Shown piece by piece: positions 55,998-64,000 of a stretch of DNA of 64,000 bases. This DNA is from Edaphobacter sp. 12200R-103 (GTDB taxonomy: Bacteria > Acidobacteriota > Terriglobia > Terriglobales > Acidobacteriaceae), in the NCBI RefSeq assembly GCF_010093025.1, contig NZ_CP048114.1, positions 868,001 through 932,000 on the forward strand. The letters run 5' to 3'. The position numbers were made by a program, and so were the translations under genes. Position 1 is the first letter of the stretch; the number at the start of each line of letters is the position of its first letter. The notes under the pieces are model-generated. The model did no database searches. It worked only from the letters and a program-made list of their open reading frames with translations, and was not told the origin of the DNA.

Positions 55998-57005
55998 TTA
56001 GTTTGCCAACACAATCCTGTATCGTGCCTGGTTTTTCTTCACGCGCGACACTGCCTCGGCAGCCTTGGACATCGGCAGAACCTCCGCAGTTGCCTTCACC
56101 CCGTGTCTGCCGGCTACGTCCAGCATCTCCATCAGATCCTTCGGGCTTCCCGTAGAAGACCCGCAGACGGCTCGCTGGCTCCCGATCAGCGCCGGTGCCT
56201 GCAGCTGCAGCGCCGATGTGGGCGCTCCCACCAGGCACAGCACGCCGTTGGGGCGCAGGGAGTTCACATAGGCGGACCAGTCCTGGTCCGCATTGATCGT
56301 CGAAATCAACAGATCGAACGAGCCCGCCACCTTCTTCAGAGCGCCTGTATCGCGCGTATTCACAAAGTGGTGCGCTCCCAGTTCCAGCGCTTCGCTCTCT
56401 TTATCTTTTGAGGTGGAAAACGCCGTCACCTCCGCACCAAAGACGCGCGCGAACTGGATGCCAAGGTGTCCCAATCCTCCGATTCCAATGATCCCCACCC
56501 GAGAGGATGGGCGCACACCATAGTTGCGCAGGGGGGAATAGACGGTAATCCCAGCGCAAAGCAGCGGAGCCGCGGTGGCGCTCTCCAGTGCTTCGGGCAG
56601 AGGAATGGCAAATCGCGAGTTCACCCGCACTTTCTCCGCAAAGCCGCCGTTATGTCCCACGCATGTCGACTGCGCTTGCGCACAAAGCTGCTCCTCGCCC
56701 TTCCTGCACCACTCGCACATACCGCAACTGTCGGCCTGCCACCCTACCCCAACGCGCTGTCCTACGGTAAGGCTGCGGACGTGTTCCCCCACACCGCTCA
56801 CGGTTCCTACAATCTCATGTCCCGGGACCAACGGGTACTTGCTGATTCCCCAGTCGTTATTGATCAGATGAAGATCGCTGCGGCACACTCCGCAGTGTGA
56901 GATCCGGATCTCCACCTCGTATGGCTTGATCTCTCCTGGGTCAAACTTGTAAGGGAGCAACTGTGCACCGGCCGCGTGGACAGCCAGGCCATGAATCTCG
57001 CTCAT
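55998..57005 (-). CDS. Zinc-dependent NAD(P)-linked alcohol dehydrogenase (YahK/CAD-like)
   Basis: A 335-residue medium-chain dehydrogenase. Catalytic zinc ligands are in ISHCGVCRSDLHLI and VPGHEIVGTVSGVG; the structural zinc cysteines are in DSCGMCEWCRKGEEQLC. The nucleotide fold has GIGGLGHLGIQFARV. The set of motifs matches aldehyde/cinnamyl alcohol dehydrogenase-like reductases such as YahK. Monocistronic. Confidence 0.92.
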   Translation of the reverse strand: MSEIHGLAVHAAGAQLLPYKFDPGEIKPYEVEIRISHCGVCRSDLHLINNDWGISKYPLVPGHEIVGTVSGVGEHVRSLTVGQRVGVGWQADSCGMCEWCRKGEEQLCAQAQSTCVGHNGGFAEKVRVNSRFAIPLPEALESATAAPLLCAGITVYSPLRNYGVRPSSRVGIIGIGGLGHLGIQFARVFGAEVTAFSTSKDKESEALELGAHHFVNTRDTGALKKVAGSFDLLISTINADQDWSAYVNSLRPNGVLCLVGAPTSALQLQAPALIGSQRAVCGSSTGSPKDLMEMLDVAGRHGVKATAEVLPMSKAAEAVSRVKKNQARYRIVLAN

Positions 57006-57148
57006 CTGAAATGGTTATCCTTTTTGCGCACGGTTTCCTGACCCCGGCGTCTTCGACTTTGATGCTACAACAAGACTTTGAGGGATGAGATCGGTCCGGC
57101 AACGTTCGCTGTCCAACGAAAGGGCCATAGACTTCGACTTAGCCAGAC

Positions 57149-59038
57149 TCAGCGGATCGTGAGATGCAGCACCTGCGATCCGCTAATCGCATATCCGGCC
57201 TCGGTGGAAGCCGCCTCAATCACGCTCTCACCATTCAAGTTCATCCGCTGCGCATCCTTGAGCGGAGCCAGAACATTTGCCATCGAGAGGGGAACCCCCG
57301 GCATGGCCTGTCCTTCCAGCACCGCCTGAGCCTCCCGGCTCAACAATGTCACATAGATGCGATCGTTGGGATGCAGATGATTCATCTGATCGACTGCATC
57401 CGCCAGTCCCTCAGCTTTTTTCGCAGCCCCGCTCGGACTCAGCAGGCGGTCCACAGTGGCTCCATCGCTCACCAGAACCCTTACTTGCCCCGGTGTCATA
57501 TCGTCGGGAATCTTTACCTTCAGGCGCACCAGCTTCGACTCTGCCTGATAAGGACGCAGCATTACTTCCGCATCGATGATGTCGCCAGGGTTCGCCTCCA
57601 GCACGCTTAAACGGGCGGACTCCACGGTCGCCGTTCTGCGTTCAGGGATCCCCTCTACCTTGAGCTTCATTCCGGTCACTATCGGTTGGTCCTGCGGGTT
57701 GCCATAGACACGGCTGAACCGGTCGTTCACAAATAGAGCAGCGTTGATCGCTGCAGGATTCAGTTCGTTTTGCGCCACGATGCCCGACATCTTTACCTCA
57801 GGCAGTCCCTGCACACCGATCTCGCCTGTCATTCGGTAGCTCATCTCGGCCGCGGCCAGGTTTGTGCCTTGCAGGCTCTGATACACCGAAACCAGCATCG
57901 CCGACGGCGTCAGCTGGCGATTGTCCAGAACCTCGAAGCGATACGTCTTGTCCTTCGCCATACCCGTCACTGCCGTAGCCGGGGAGACCACCTCCACTGA
58001 TACCGGAATCATGCGCGCCTTGGTCCCGAACTGGCCCATAATCGCGGAGGCGCGGTCTTCCGTAAACGCGCCCACCGTCTCCGTCGTGTTGACGATCTTG
58101 AAGGCGTTCAGCGGCGAAGGCAGCGTTGCCACCACGGCAGCCTTCGTCATTGGCATGTCCACTGGACCATACTGCGTGATGGGATGACCGCAAGCCAGAA
58201 GACGCTTCGGATCCACGTAGGTCACCGTGCACGTCCCGGCAACGGAGAGATCGCCCCGCACCAGGACGGCACTCACGGCCGAACCCGGCACCAGCGGCTC
58301 AGGCTGCACCGCCGCTGCATCCGCTCCTCCCAGTCCCGCCACGGGCGTCATCCCCATGGCGCGGAACCGATCGCCGAACCGGGCCACGGTCTCCGGGCTG
58401 AAGCCGCTGAACACAAGCGGAGTCTCCATCGCCTGCATCTCGACGCCCAGGCCTCCGTTTGCCGCCGGGACGCTCATCTCTGCCGGTCCGCTGCTTTGTA
58501 TTCTCTGTGCCGTTGCAGGCTGTGCCGAATCGTCCCGCACCTCCAGCATCTGCTCGATGGGAGTGATGCCCGCAATCGGCTCCTTGCTGAACTGCCCGAT
58601 GCGATAACTCAGCGCACCCACCAGTTTCCCGTCGATATACACAGGGCTGCCGCTCATCCCGGCGACTACGCCCGTAAACTCCGGCTTGCTTCCGTAAAGT
58701 CGCGCCAGGATCATGTCTCGTCCAGGCCCCAACGAGTCCTTCAGGACGCCCAGGATCTCTACCTGCATCGGCTCCGGATTCACGCCTTCAAAAACGGTAT
58801 AGGCGACGCCCTTCATCCCGCGCTTGAGCTGGGAAAGCGGAAAGATCTTCGGCTCGGCTGCACCTCCCATCGCCGCCTCCGCGGTTGGGGGAAGAGCAGC
58901 GGACGTCACACTGGCAGATGCTGCGTGGGCTGTCGCTGTAGCAGACGTCTGCGCTGCCGCTGCCAGGGCACACGTTCCCATCCACCCTGCCACCAGCAGG
59001 CGTACCATTCGATCTCGCGTCTTTCTTTGGTCTCTCAC
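57149..59038 (-). CDS. S55 (SpoIVB-like) secreted peptidase
   Basis: A 629-residue protein with a signal peptide (MVRLLVAGWMGTCALAAAAQ; the start may be at 59008 instead of 59038). The catalytic-type core is VVAGMSGSPVYIDGKLVGAL, with the nucleophile Ser in GMSGSP and the His in LLACGHPITQYG. SpoIVB peptidase S55 domains of this kind, with two or more repeats and a long C-terminal region, are common in acidobacteria. The natural substrate is unknown. It is divergent from the VWFA-type gene across about 150 bp. Confidence 0.85.
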   Translation of the reverse strand: MRDQRKTRDRMVRLLVAGWMGTCALAAAAQTSATATAHAASASVTSAALPPTAEAAMGGAAEPKIFPLSQLKRGMKGVAYTVFEGVNPEPMQVEILGVLKDSLGPGRDMILARLYGSKPEFTGVVAGMSGSPVYIDGKLVGALSYRIGQFSKEPIAGITPIEQMLEVRDDSAQPATAQRIQSSGPAEMSVPAANGGLGVEMQAMETPLVFSGFSPETVARFGDRFRAMGMTPVAGLGGADAAAVQPEPLVPGSAVSAVLVRGDLSVAGTCTVTYVDPKRLLACGHPITQYGPVDMPMTKAAVVATLPSPLNAFKIVNTTETVGAFTEDRASAIMGQFGTKARMIPVSVEVVSPATAVTGMAKDKTYRFEVLDNRQLTPSAMLVSVYQSLQGTNLAAAEMSYRMTGEIGVQGLPEVKMSGIVAQNELNPAAINAALFVNDRFSRVYGNPQDQPIVTGMKLKVEGIPERRTATVESARLSVLEANPGDIIDAEVMLRPYQAESKLVRLKVKIPDDMTPGQVRVLVSDGATVDRLLSPSGAAKKAEGLADAVDQMNHLHPNDRIYVTLLSREAQAVLEGQAMPGVPLSMANVLAPLKDAQRMNLNGESVIEAASTEAGYAISGSQVLHLTIR

Positions 59039-59189
59039 GTCTACAAATATTGGAGCCTGTCCTTGCGGCAGGTCGGCGATAATCCATTTCTCCTTTGGAG
59101 ATCAACCTGTCCGTTGGACGCTGACGGTCCCGAAAAAGCTGTTACAAGCAAGGTTATCCCATCGTCCAATGGACGGAGTACAGTTGCAG

Positions 59190-60368
59190 ATGATGACTTT
59201 CAGTTTGCGAATTCGCCATGCGGCGTTTGCTCTCTCTGTTCTCTTTGGCCTCAGCCTGATTCCGGTCGCTGGTATGGCGCAGTCTGCTCCGCAGCAACAG
59301 TCTCCGGCTCAGCAGCCCCAGGACGACTCCGCCGGCCCGCAGACCGATAATGGCCCCATCGTCATCCGGAAAAAGAAGGAGGAGGAGGCTCCGCCGCCGG
59401 CACCGGTTGCCCCGCCCGAGCCAAAGGTCAAGAATCCGAACAACGAAACCTATTCGCTCCGGGTCGATGTTCCCATCGTCAACCTCAACGTCAATGTCAT
59501 TCTCGACAAGACCCATCAGTTCGTTCCCGGACTCAAGGGTGGCAACTTCCTTGTGCTCGAAGATGGAGTTCCTCAGACCATCACCAGCATCCGCATGGCC
59601 CAGACCCCTATCACCGCGGTCATGCTGCTTGAGTTCGCAGCCAACAGCTACTACTTCATCCGAGACATGCAGAATGCATCGTTCAGCTTCTTCAACACCT
59701 TGCGTCCGGACGACTACGTCGCTGTGGTCACCTACGACCTCAAGACCCACATCCTCACCGATTTCACCAATAACAAGCAGATCATCGGAAACGCGCTTCA
59801 GTCGCTCATCATTCCTGGCTTTTCCGATACCAATCTCTTCGACGCACTCTACGAGACGCTCGATCGCGTCAGCCGCATCGAGGGCCGGAAGTACATCATC
59901 CTGATCGGCACCGGTCGCGACACCTTCTCTCGGCTTACCCTGGACAAAATTCTCGCCAAGGTCAAGGCGACGCCCAACGTTACGATCTTCACCATTGGAA
60001 CCGGCGCCCTGGTTCGAGAACTGGCCGACGCACGCGGGGGCATGGGACCGATCACCCGCATGGATTACCTGCAGGCTGACAACCAGATGAAAACCTTTGC
60101 GCGTCTCACCGGTGGTCTCAGCTTCAATCCCATGTTCGAGGGAGCGCTTCCGGACATCTTCTCCCAGATCAACGACTCTATCCGGAACCAGTATGTGCTG
60201 ACCTATCGCCCAACCAATACTAAGAATGATGGAACCTATCGCCATATAGAGGTCAAGCTGGTAGACAACGAGGGCCACCCGCTCCAGATGCAGGACGAGA
60301 AACACCACGCCCTCAAGTACTCCGTCATAGCCCGCGATGGTTATCGCGCGAAAAACGAGGTTGAGTAG
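59190..60368 (+). CDS. Acidobacterial VWFA-related domain protein
   Basis: A 392-residue exported protein. The ATG at 59190 has CGGAG upstream and a signal peptide (residues 1-31, ending AGMAQ). A Pro/Gln-rich linker precedes the VWFA-like domain with LRVDVPIVNLNVNVILDKTH, FLVLEDGVPQTITSI, DDYVAVVTYDLKTHILTD and GTGRDTFSRLTLDK. This arrangement is the TIGR03436-type family, which is expanded in Acidobacteria, and supports the taxonomic call. The classical MIDAS DxSxS motif is replaced, so metal binding is uncertain. Confidence 0.9.
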   Translation: MMTFSLRIRHAAFALSVLFGLSLIPVAGMAQSAPQQQSPAQQPQDDSAGPQTDNGPIVIRKKKEEEAPPPAPVAPPEPKVKNPNNETYSLRVDVPIVNLNVNVILDKTHQFVPGLKGGNFLVLEDGVPQTITSIRMAQTPITAVMLLEFAANSYYFIRDMQNASFSFFNTLRPDDYVAVVTYDLKTHILTDFTNNKQIIGNALQSLIIPGFSDTNLFDALYETLDRVSRIEGRKYIILIGTGRDTFSRLTLDKILAKVKATPNVTIFTIGTGALVRELADARGGMGPITRMDYLQADNQMKTFARLTGGLSFNPMFEGALPDIFSQINDSIRNQYVLTYRPTNTKNDGTYRHIEVKLVDNEGHPLQMQDEKHHALKYSVIARDGYRAKNEVE

Positions 60369-60461
60369 GGTGTCAAGAAGCCAAAACAATCTAGCTCGCT
60401 TGCATATTTGGTGCACCTGCAAGTTCAATGGTTGGAAGGCTTTGGGCAGAAGTGTCTTGGG

Positions 60462-60956
60462 CTACCGCGCTCGTGGCATCGTAAGGTCCAGGTCCGTTCC
60501 ACACATCTGCTTGGTCAGGACAATGATCTGTCCGGCATGCTGCTGAACATGCCCGACAACCTGGTAAATCGCTTCCAGCTTTGAGACGTCGCGGCCCTGG
60601 GGCTTGGTTCTCTCGATCAGCTTCTCCGGAGGCAGGGAATCGATGACGCTACGCGCCTCGGCGATCGTTTCTTCGAACAGGTGAGTAAGCTCCGTAGCGG
60701 TTAGGCCATCTGCTGTGCTGAACTCTTTGTCGCGCTTCCGGACATCAGACGCGCCGCCAACACCGTGCATGATCCACTGACGCATATTGCCGCACAGGTG
60801 AAGAATCAGGTTTCCGATCGCGTTCTCGTGCTCGCCACCGCGTGCCCAGACCTGCTCATCGCTGAGTCGGACAAGACACTTCGTTACAAAGCTAGTCATC
60901 TGTTCGAGCTTCGCGCTCGATGCGGAAAGAAACAGGAGGCCGATCTCATTGTCCAT
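60462..60956 (-). CDS. DinB-family protein
   Basis: A 164-residue four-helix protein of the DinB/DUF1572-like kind. Metal ligand candidates are His in LILHLCGNMRQW and the pair in VVGHVQQHAGQIIVL. Such proteins include thiol-dependent metalloenzymes and damage-inducible proteins of unknown use. It starts at MDNEIGLLFL and lies next to the tRNA gene that carries the element boundary. Confidence 0.85.
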   Translation of the reverse strand: MDNEIGLLFLSASSAKLEQMTSFVTKCLVRLSDEQVWARGGEHENAIGNLILHLCGNMRQWIMHGVGGASDVRKRDKEFSTADGLTATELTHLFEETIAEARSVIDSLPPEKLIERTKPQGRDVSKLEAIYQVVGHVQQHAGQIIVLTKQMCGTDLDLTMPRAR

Positions 60957-61083
60957 GCAAGCATTGTAGATTGAGATTGTTTGACCGAATCGAGTTCAAC
61001 ACGTACACTCAAAGAGTCGGACGCCAGCTTGAAGATTTCGGTGCCAAATCATTGAGAATCCAGCGGCTCCAGCGCAACCTAAT

Positions 61084-61157
61084 TGCCTCCTCGTTCAATG
61101 GTAGGACAGTCGGCTCTGAACCGATCAATCGGGGTTCGAATCCCTGGGAGGCAACCA
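61084..61157 (+). tRNA. tRNA-Gln (anticodon CUG)
   Basis: The 74-nt cloverleaf is complete. The acceptor stem TGCCTCC pairs with GGAGGCA, followed by a genomic CCA. The D arm is CGTTCAATGGTAGGACA, the anticodon stem-loop is GTCGG-CTCTGAA-CCGAT giving anticodon CTG, and the T arm contains GGGGTTCGAATCCC. It is followed by a decayed integrase, making it the likely attachment site of a mobile element. Confidence 0.93.
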
Positions 61158-61277
61158 AAGCAGTTCTTCTCCGGACCAGCCGGAACCTCAGCGAACGAAT
61201 TATTGTCCTTATATATCAGCAATTTAAAGGCAGTTTAGCGTTCGCAGTCGTTCGTTGAAGTACGCCGGAAGCCTTCC

Positions 61278-61325
61278 AAAAGTGGGGTATATTGGGGGGT
61301 ACGAAAACCCAAAAAGTGGGGGTAT
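61278..61325 (+). repeat. Short direct repeat between tRNA and integrase remnant
   Basis: AAAAGTGGGGTAT (61278-61290) recurs as AAAAGTGGGGGTAT (61312-61325). Repeats of this kind are seen upstream of P4-type integrase genes at tRNA-associated islands and may be arm-type sites. The gap 61158-61356 holds nothing else recognisable. Confidence 0.45.
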
Positions 61326-61356
61326 CGTCCAGATCAATCCACTTGGAGTTGGGACA

Positions 61357-62070
61357 ATGGCGTTATCGGACACGGCAATTCGAGTCATGAAGCCGGGCGA
61401 AAAGCCTACAAGGTCTACGACCGTGGAGGCCTATTTGTTCTGGTTAATCCAATGGGTCAAAGTTATAGCGCTGGCGCTATCGTTTCGACAACAAGGAAAA
61501 GCTCATGACTTTGGGCGACTATCCTGTGGTGAGCCTTCTCCAGGCCCGTGAGCAGCAGTTTGTGACTCGCAAAAAGTTGACTACCGGTATTGATCCTATG
61601 GCGGAGTGGAAGGCCATTGCCAAGGTGCGTCAAAAAGAAATCCAAGACCAGCGTCGCCAATTTGAGCGGAGTTTCGAGAAGATTGCCCATGAATGGTGGG
61701 CCTGGTGGTCGGTCGCAAGTCGGCGAAGCATGCAGCCCAGGTGATGCGCCGTCTTGTGGCCGATGTTTTTCCGGCCATCGGCCACAAGTTCATCGATACC
61801 GTAACCGCCGCCGACATTCGGGATATTCTTCTGCCAATTGAGGAGCGCGGTGCTCGTGATGTCTCCAGGCGCGCCCACGAAACTATCGGTCAGATCTTCC
61901 GCTATGCGATTGCCAATGGAAAGGCGACGCGCAATCCTGCGGCAGAATTCAAGCCTCGAGACGTTCTCAAACCAGGCAGAGAAGAAAATTTTGCACGCGT
62001 GGATGGGAGAGACTTGCCTGAGTTGTTAGCGAAGGTGTGGGTTTATGACGGCGATGCGTTACTATTTTGA
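61357..62070 (+). pseudogene. P4-type tyrosine integrase, frameshifted and truncated
   Basis: Fragments of one integrase can be read in shifting frames. MALSDTAIRVMKPGEK opens it; KAYKVYDRGGLFVLVNPMG lies in a second frame; RWRYRFDNKEKLMTLGDYPV and AREQQFVTRKKLTTGIDPMA in a third; then HAAQVMRRLVADVFPAIGHK and RRAHETIGQIFRYAIANGKA in another frame, ending at a TGA at 62070. The N-terminal DUF4102 arm-binding domain and the SAM-like core-binding domain are visible; the catalytic C-terminal domain with the Arg-His-Arg-Tyr residues is missing. It is therefore a dead integrase of a tRNA-borne element. Confidence 0.85.
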
Positions 62071-62431
62071 TCTCGGGACGGACCTCATCGGGTAAGACTA
62101 CGCTGGCTAATGTTCTCGCTAGCTTTATTCCCGAATAACGAGCGCATCTTGATACTCGAAGATCGCTGAGCTCTATATCAAGAAGCCGCATGTCATCTCT
62201 GCAGAAGCCCAACTCAACACGCATAAAAGTCAGATTGGTTTTGCTGATTCTGCTCAAAGCCGCACTCCGTCACCGTCCGGACAGGATTATTGTTGGCGAG
62301 ATTCGGGGAGGGGAAGCGCGTGTCTCCTTGACGCTTTGAATACGGGACATCGTGGTTCACTGACGACTATTCACGCTAAGAATGCTCCGGATGCGCTCTT
62401 TCGCTCGGCGCAAGGCTCCTTCGAGCACTAG
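62064..62431 (+). pseudogene. TrbB/VirB11-type conjugative-transfer ATPase remnant
   Basis: Read across frameshifts, the sequence gives ILISGRTSSGKTTLANVLAS (Walker A), AELYIKKPHVISAEAQLNTH, LLKAALRHRPDRIIVGEIRG (the Walker B/Glu region) and LDALNTGHRGSLTTIHAKNA (the His box). All four are diagnostic of VirB11/TrbB hexameric ATPases. At least three frame changes and an internal stop exclude function, and the ends are missing. It directly adjoins the integrase remnant, showing that the element once carried conjugation genes. Confidence 0.8.
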
Positions 62432-62577
62432 GTGAAGCATAGAGGACACCACACGCCGCTCGCCGAATCGAAGCGATAATCGAGGGTCTTGCCAAAGAAC
62501 ATCGGTGATTTATGAACTTCGCGATAGATGCGAAAGAACAGTCCATCTAGCGGAGTAAAAATCGGTTCGCGGATCAT
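62428..62577 (-). pseudogene. RES-domain (NAD-targeting toxin-like) N-terminal fragment
   Basis: A 49-codon open frame starting at an ATG at 62577 reads FFRIYREVHKSPMFFGKTLD and YRFDSASGVWCPL before stopping. The RES family begins with a similar RI...P.FF...RFD pattern followed by GVLYA; here GVLYASPSARRSLAP occurs in another frame just beyond, so a frameshift has broken the gene. RES proteins are NAD-degrading toxins paired with small antitoxins. The ATG overlaps the stop of a broken upstream partner (ATGA). Confidence 0.5.
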
Positions 62578-62677
62578 GAGGGCCGCTGCGGCAGCGGAAG
62601 ATCCCCTGGTTTGTCAGCCTTGACGCTCAAACGGTCTCGGGTCTTATTAGGCGGTTCATATAAACGACGTTAGACAT
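62574..62677 (-). pseudogene. Broken small gene upstream of the RES fragment
   Basis: From an ATG at 62677 the frame reads MSNVVYMNRLIRPETV and stops; a second frame continues KTRDRLSVKADKPGDLPLPQ and ends in a TGA that overlaps the RES start by four bases. Joined by one frameshift, they would form a short partner gene translationally coupled to the RES gene, in the place an antitoxin gene would have. The family is not recognised. Nothing else identifiable lies between 62678 and 62818. Confidence 0.35.
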
Positions 62678-62818
62678 GACTTGTCCATGGGTGTGGCTCC
62701 TTACGCGATTGGTGATGTCTGTCACATCCTCCCGACGAAGGTTCAACTAGTGTGACTCTGGGATGTAATCGTCATCGAGCTTCGCATTACAGCCCACAAT
62801 TCGTTACCGGAGGAGAAG

Positions 62819-63292
62819 ATGAAAATCAAATTTGTTTTTGCCACATTGATAGTTGCGGTGACGTTCCTGACAGTGGAGCTCATCAACGCGGAAATGGAGA
62901 AGAAGATGAACGAGCAGACAATAAAAAATCTGTCGACTGCCATGCACGGCGAGGCCTTCGCGTATGCAAAATACCTGCTGTTTGCAGAGCATGCCCGCCA
63001 GAATGGAAACACCAAAGTTGCCGATCTCTTTGAGAGTACGGCCAAGACGGAGCGATTCGAGCACTTCTCCGAAGAAGCGCAGCTTGCTGGATTAGTAGGC
63101 TCGGATTCCGACAATCTCAAAGATGCCATTGAGGGGGAATCATACGAAACAGAAACGATGTACCGGGAATTTGCCCAGCAAGCGAAACAAGCCGGGGATC
63201 TCGAAGCTGCCAAACGTTTTGAAGAAATCCGGCTGGATGAGGCAAAGCATCGAGATGCATTCAATGCCGTACTTAATGAGTTGAAAAAATAG
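62819..63292 (+). CDS. Exported rubrerythrin-like di-iron protein
   Basis: A 157-residue ferritin-like protein with an N-terminal hydrophobic segment (MKIKFVFATLIVAVTFLTVE), so it is probably secreted or membrane-tethered. The four-helix bundle holds iron-ligand candidates in MHGEAFAYAKYLLFAEHA, KTERFEHFSEEA, EGESYETETMYREF and DEAKHRDAFNAV. The C-terminal rubredoxin domain of classical rubrerythrins is missing. GGAGGAG precedes the ATG. It may protect against peroxide. It was probably imported with the mobile region, or marks its end. Confidence 0.85.
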   Translation: MKIKFVFATLIVAVTFLTVELINAEMEKKMNEQTIKNLSTAMHGEAFAYAKYLLFAEHARQNGNTKVADLFESTAKTERFEHFSEEAQLAGLVGSDSDNLKDAIEGESYETETMYREFAQQAKQAGDLEAAKRFEEIRLDEAKHRDAFNAVLNELKK

Positions 63293-63336
63293 AGTCAGAA
63301 ACAAAAACCTTGATTCTCGCATGGTAAGGAGGTTCT

Positions 63337-63813
63337 ATGCGCAATAAATGGAAATGGGGTGTTGGGATTGCTGTTGTGATCCTAGTGATCATCCAATTTA
63401 TAAGGCCTGCGCGAAGCAACCCTCCGATCGCAGCAGGAGAGACAATCCATGCCAGGGTGTCTATCGATCCAGTTATGGATGCCATGCTCATTCGTTCTTG
63501 CAATGACTGCCACTCGAACCGGACCGTATGGCCTTGGTATACCAACGTGGCCCCCGCATCCTGACTTATTGCTTCCGATGTACATCGCGGTAGAGCTGAA
63601 CTTAATTTTTCAGGATGGGGAACGTATCCGCTTAAGAAACAGCAGGAATTGCTAAAAGAAACCTGCGTTGAAGTTTCTGAGCGGAAAATGCCGGTAGCCG
63701 CTTATACACTGTTGCATCCATCAGCTAAATTCACGGATACGGACATAGCGGTCGTCTGTAGCTGGACACGGTCTATTGCCCAAAATCGGACGCAATCGCC
63801 AACCATAGAATAG
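63337..63813 (+). pseudogene. Haem-binding domain (cytochrome-like) protein interrupted by one stop codon
   Basis: The frame from the ATG at 63337 reads a membrane anchor (WGVGIAVVILVIIQFIRPAR) and a haem motif SCNDCHSNRTVWPWYTNVAP, then stops with TGA at 63562. The same frame continues without another stop to a TAG at 63813 and reads LIASDVHRGRAELNFSGWGT, KMPVAAYTLLHP and DTDIAVVCSWTR, exactly the rest of the haem_bd family pattern. The family has Trp at the position of the TGA (Trp TGG to TGA, single base). The gene is thus probably dead by one recent nonsense change. Confidence 0.75.
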
Positions 63814-63870
63814 TGATTTGAGCTAACGATGAGGGCAGGTCGTTTGGAGGCGGATGCGGGCCACAGACCC

Positions 63871-64000
63871 ATGAAAGTGGCCTACTTTTCGAAGATGGAG
63901 AGCGCCATGGACCTGAATACTTATGGCCAACACAATGCTGTCGACGTGCGATCTTTCCTTGGGTCTGCGAGGGCTCACGGAAACGGAAGCTGCAGCAAGA
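63871..64000 (+). CDS. Partial open frame at right edge, unidentified
   Basis: From an ATG at 63871 the frame runs without a stop to the window end, beginning MKVAYFSKMESAMDLNTYGQ. A second Met at about 63907 has GGAG upstream and may be the true start. No family was recognised from the 43 visible residues. Confidence 0.25.
   Translation, partial: MKVAYFSKMESAMDLNTYGQHNAVDVRSFLGSARAHGNGSCSK

Noticed and set aside
53651..56155. Long plus-strand frames opposite the propeller gene
   Set aside because: The composition is Arg/His/Ser-rich, typical of antisense frames; the minus-strand gene has signal peptide and propeller repeats.
59154..60428. 424-codon minus-strand frame opposite the VWFA gene
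   Set aside because: The plus-strand protein has a signal peptide and family motifs; the antisense frame has none.
61157..64000. attR-type copy of the tRNA-Gln 3' end
   Set aside because: I could not find a copy of the 3' tRNA segment to the right of the tRNA in this window; it may lie beyond the edge.

Overview
The window looks like chromosomal DNA of an acidobacterium, most likely of the family Acidobacteriaceae (Terriglobus/Granulicella/Edaphobacter-like). The main evidence is a protein of the acidobacterial VWFA-related type (59190-60368), a secreted S55 (SpoIVB-like) peptidase, a split MetH, and a general resemblance to soil Gram-negative bacteria (TolQ/ExbD, LolD/LolC). No 16S rRNA is present, so this assignment rests on gene families only.

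Layout. 1-1061: TolQ/ExbB-ExbD energy-transducing pair, cut by the window edge. 1264-3538: hemW and threonine aldolase. 3531-5722: CHASE3 sensor kinase and stand-alone receiver. 5908-12593: a complete phosphate regulon (phoB-phoR-pstS-pstC-pstA-pstB-phoU) on the plus strand, with a PhoB-box-like array before pstS. 12590-18890: AddA/AddB-type recombination nuclease-helicase on the minus strand, then a CusF-Sco copper chaperone lipoprotein. 19915-31205: CBS protein, exporter ABC protein, oligopeptidase B, DUF4142 protein, TPM/LemA pair, STAS/anti-sigma pair, soluble MgtE-N/CBS protein and a glycosyltransferase. 31518-38366: NuoI-like ferredoxin, MetH in two polypeptides, then a SAM-I riboswitch controlling a threonine-synthase-like enzyme and a MoaD/CysO-like sulfur carrier. 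38731-44884: the classic tig-clpP-clpX-lon proteostasis block. 45031-53551: mutarotase-like protein, family-5 uracil-DNA glycosylase, YtxH protein, cupin, clpC and a LolD/AhpD-like/LolC group. 53696-60956: secreted propeller protein, zinc alcohol dehydrogenase, S55 peptidase, VWFA protein and DinB-like protein.

From 61084 the character changes. A tRNA-Gln(CUG) is followed by a shattered P4-type integrase, a shattered TrbB/VirB11-type conjugation ATPase, a broken RES-domain toxin-like gene with a broken partner, and then a rubrerythrin and a haem-binding-domain gene interrupted by one in-frame stop. This looks like the decayed end of an integrative element inserted at the tRNA gene.

The most interesting functional unit is the SAM-riboswitch operon at 36557-38418. 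Its SAM control argues that the threonine-synthase homologue works in methionine/homocysteine synthesis, possibly taking sulfur from a protein thiocarboxylate carried by the adjacent MoaD-like protein, by analogy with CysM/CysO. That protein ends in Gly-Gly-Cys rather than Gly-Gly. The neighbouring split methionine synthase supports a methionine role. Other notable points are a 36-bp direct repeat with a palindromic spacer upstream of clpC, a REP-like dispersed hairpin repeat, a histidine-rich tail on trigger factor and several newly decayed genes.
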